A DNA stretch of 12,759 bases. Origin: Treponema sp. Lineage in GTDB: Bacteria; Spirochaetota; Spirochaetia; Treponematales; Breznakiellaceae. The position numbers and the translations under genes are program-made. Shown one piece after another: positions 12,559 through 12,759 of this stretch. Under the pieces are notes generated by a model that saw only the letters and a program-made list of their open reading frames with translations, searched no databases and was not told the DNA's origin. The stretch covers positions 1 through 12,759 of the forward strand of contig JAISLX010000153.1 of NCBI GenBank assembly GCA_031277045.1. Reading direction: 5' to 3'. How positions within the stretch are numbered: the first letter of the stretch is position 1; each line of letters opens with the position of its first letter.

Positions 12559-12759
12559 TTACGCCAGTTCCCCCGCAGCCTTCACTTTCACGCGGTTGGT
12601 GTTGTTTGGCTGATATTGAAGCGGCACGTCTTCGACATCGACAATTTCTACGGTTTCCGGTTTTGCCCCGGCCTTTATCGCCAGTTTAATCGCCTCCGCC
12701 TTGCTGTCCTCAATGGCTTTTTCACGGGGGATGTCGTTAAACGAAATAAGTTTTTCGTA
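12559..12759 (-). CDS. Hydantoinase/oxoprolinase-family protein, C-terminal fragment
   Basis: The window edge cuts this minus-strand gene, leaving 66 codons and a TAA stop (12559-12561). The frame is open to the edge. The residues begin YEKLISFNDIPREKAIEDSK, continue with IKAGAKPETVEIVDVEDVPL, and end VKVKAAGELA. The pattern of an amphipathic helix, an AGA.PE.VEI.DVEDVPL strand and a final RV.VKA.GEL resembles the C-terminal end of proteins annotated as hydantoinase A/oxoprolinase, which use ATP to open hydantoin or oxoproline rings. The catalytic domain is outside the window, so the assignment rests on this tail. It is convergent with radC. Confidence 0.55.
   Translation of the reverse strand, partial: YEKLISFNDIPREKAIEDSKAEAIKLAIKAGAKPETVEIVDVEDVPLQYQPNNTNRVKVKAAGELA

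Overview
The window is a 12.8 kb piece of a GC-rich bacterial chromosome. The gene set, the small dispersed-looking palindromes next to stop codons, and the overall style of the proteins suggest a spirochaete, most likely a high-GC Treponema of the termite-gut type. That placement comes from recognition, not from a computed match. I see no tRNA, rRNA, CRISPR array, transposase or phage gene.

Layout, left to right. (1) Positions 1-216 are the last 71 codons of a zinc/cadmium-type P1B ATPase. It is followed on the same strand by lgt (prolipoprotein diacylglyceryl transferase) and thrC (threonine synthase). (2) A GDSL/SGNH hydrolase gene runs on the minus strand, and its stop codon overlaps that of thrC. 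It is divergent from a YchJ-type SEC-C protein gene, which is followed by an NAD(P)-dependent malic enzyme gene. (3) A 402-bp gap holds a five-copy 21-bp tandem repeat, a good sigma70-type promoter and a folded leader. Then comes a complete branched-chain amino acid ABC importer, livJ-livH-livM-livG-livF, at 5976-10883. livJ is separated from livHMGF by 378 bp of palindromes and an intrinsic terminator, while livH to livF are tightly packed or overlapping. (4) A minus-strand lipoprotein with a glucosaminidase domain meets livF tail to tail and is divergent from a radC-family gene. (5) The right edge cuts a minus-strand gene whose C-terminus looks like a hydantoinase/oxoprolinase protein.

How the genes work together. 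LivJ binds the amino acid in the periplasm, LivH and LivM form the membrane channel, and LivG and LivF hydrolyse ATP. The terminator after livJ probably lets the cell make more binding protein than membrane complex. Lgt would lipidate lipoproteins such as the glucosaminidase encoded here. The remaining genes are housekeeping or metabolic neighbours without an obvious common pathway.

The protein-coding content is ordinary. I found no convincing new protein system. The signals most worth a second look are non-coding: the livJ leader with its overlapping 43-codon ORF, the overlapping alternative stems ahead of the livJ terminator, the element-like palindromic block 7120-7290, the long hairpin before livH, the 21-bp tandem repeat, and a hairpin that pairs the thrC start codon.
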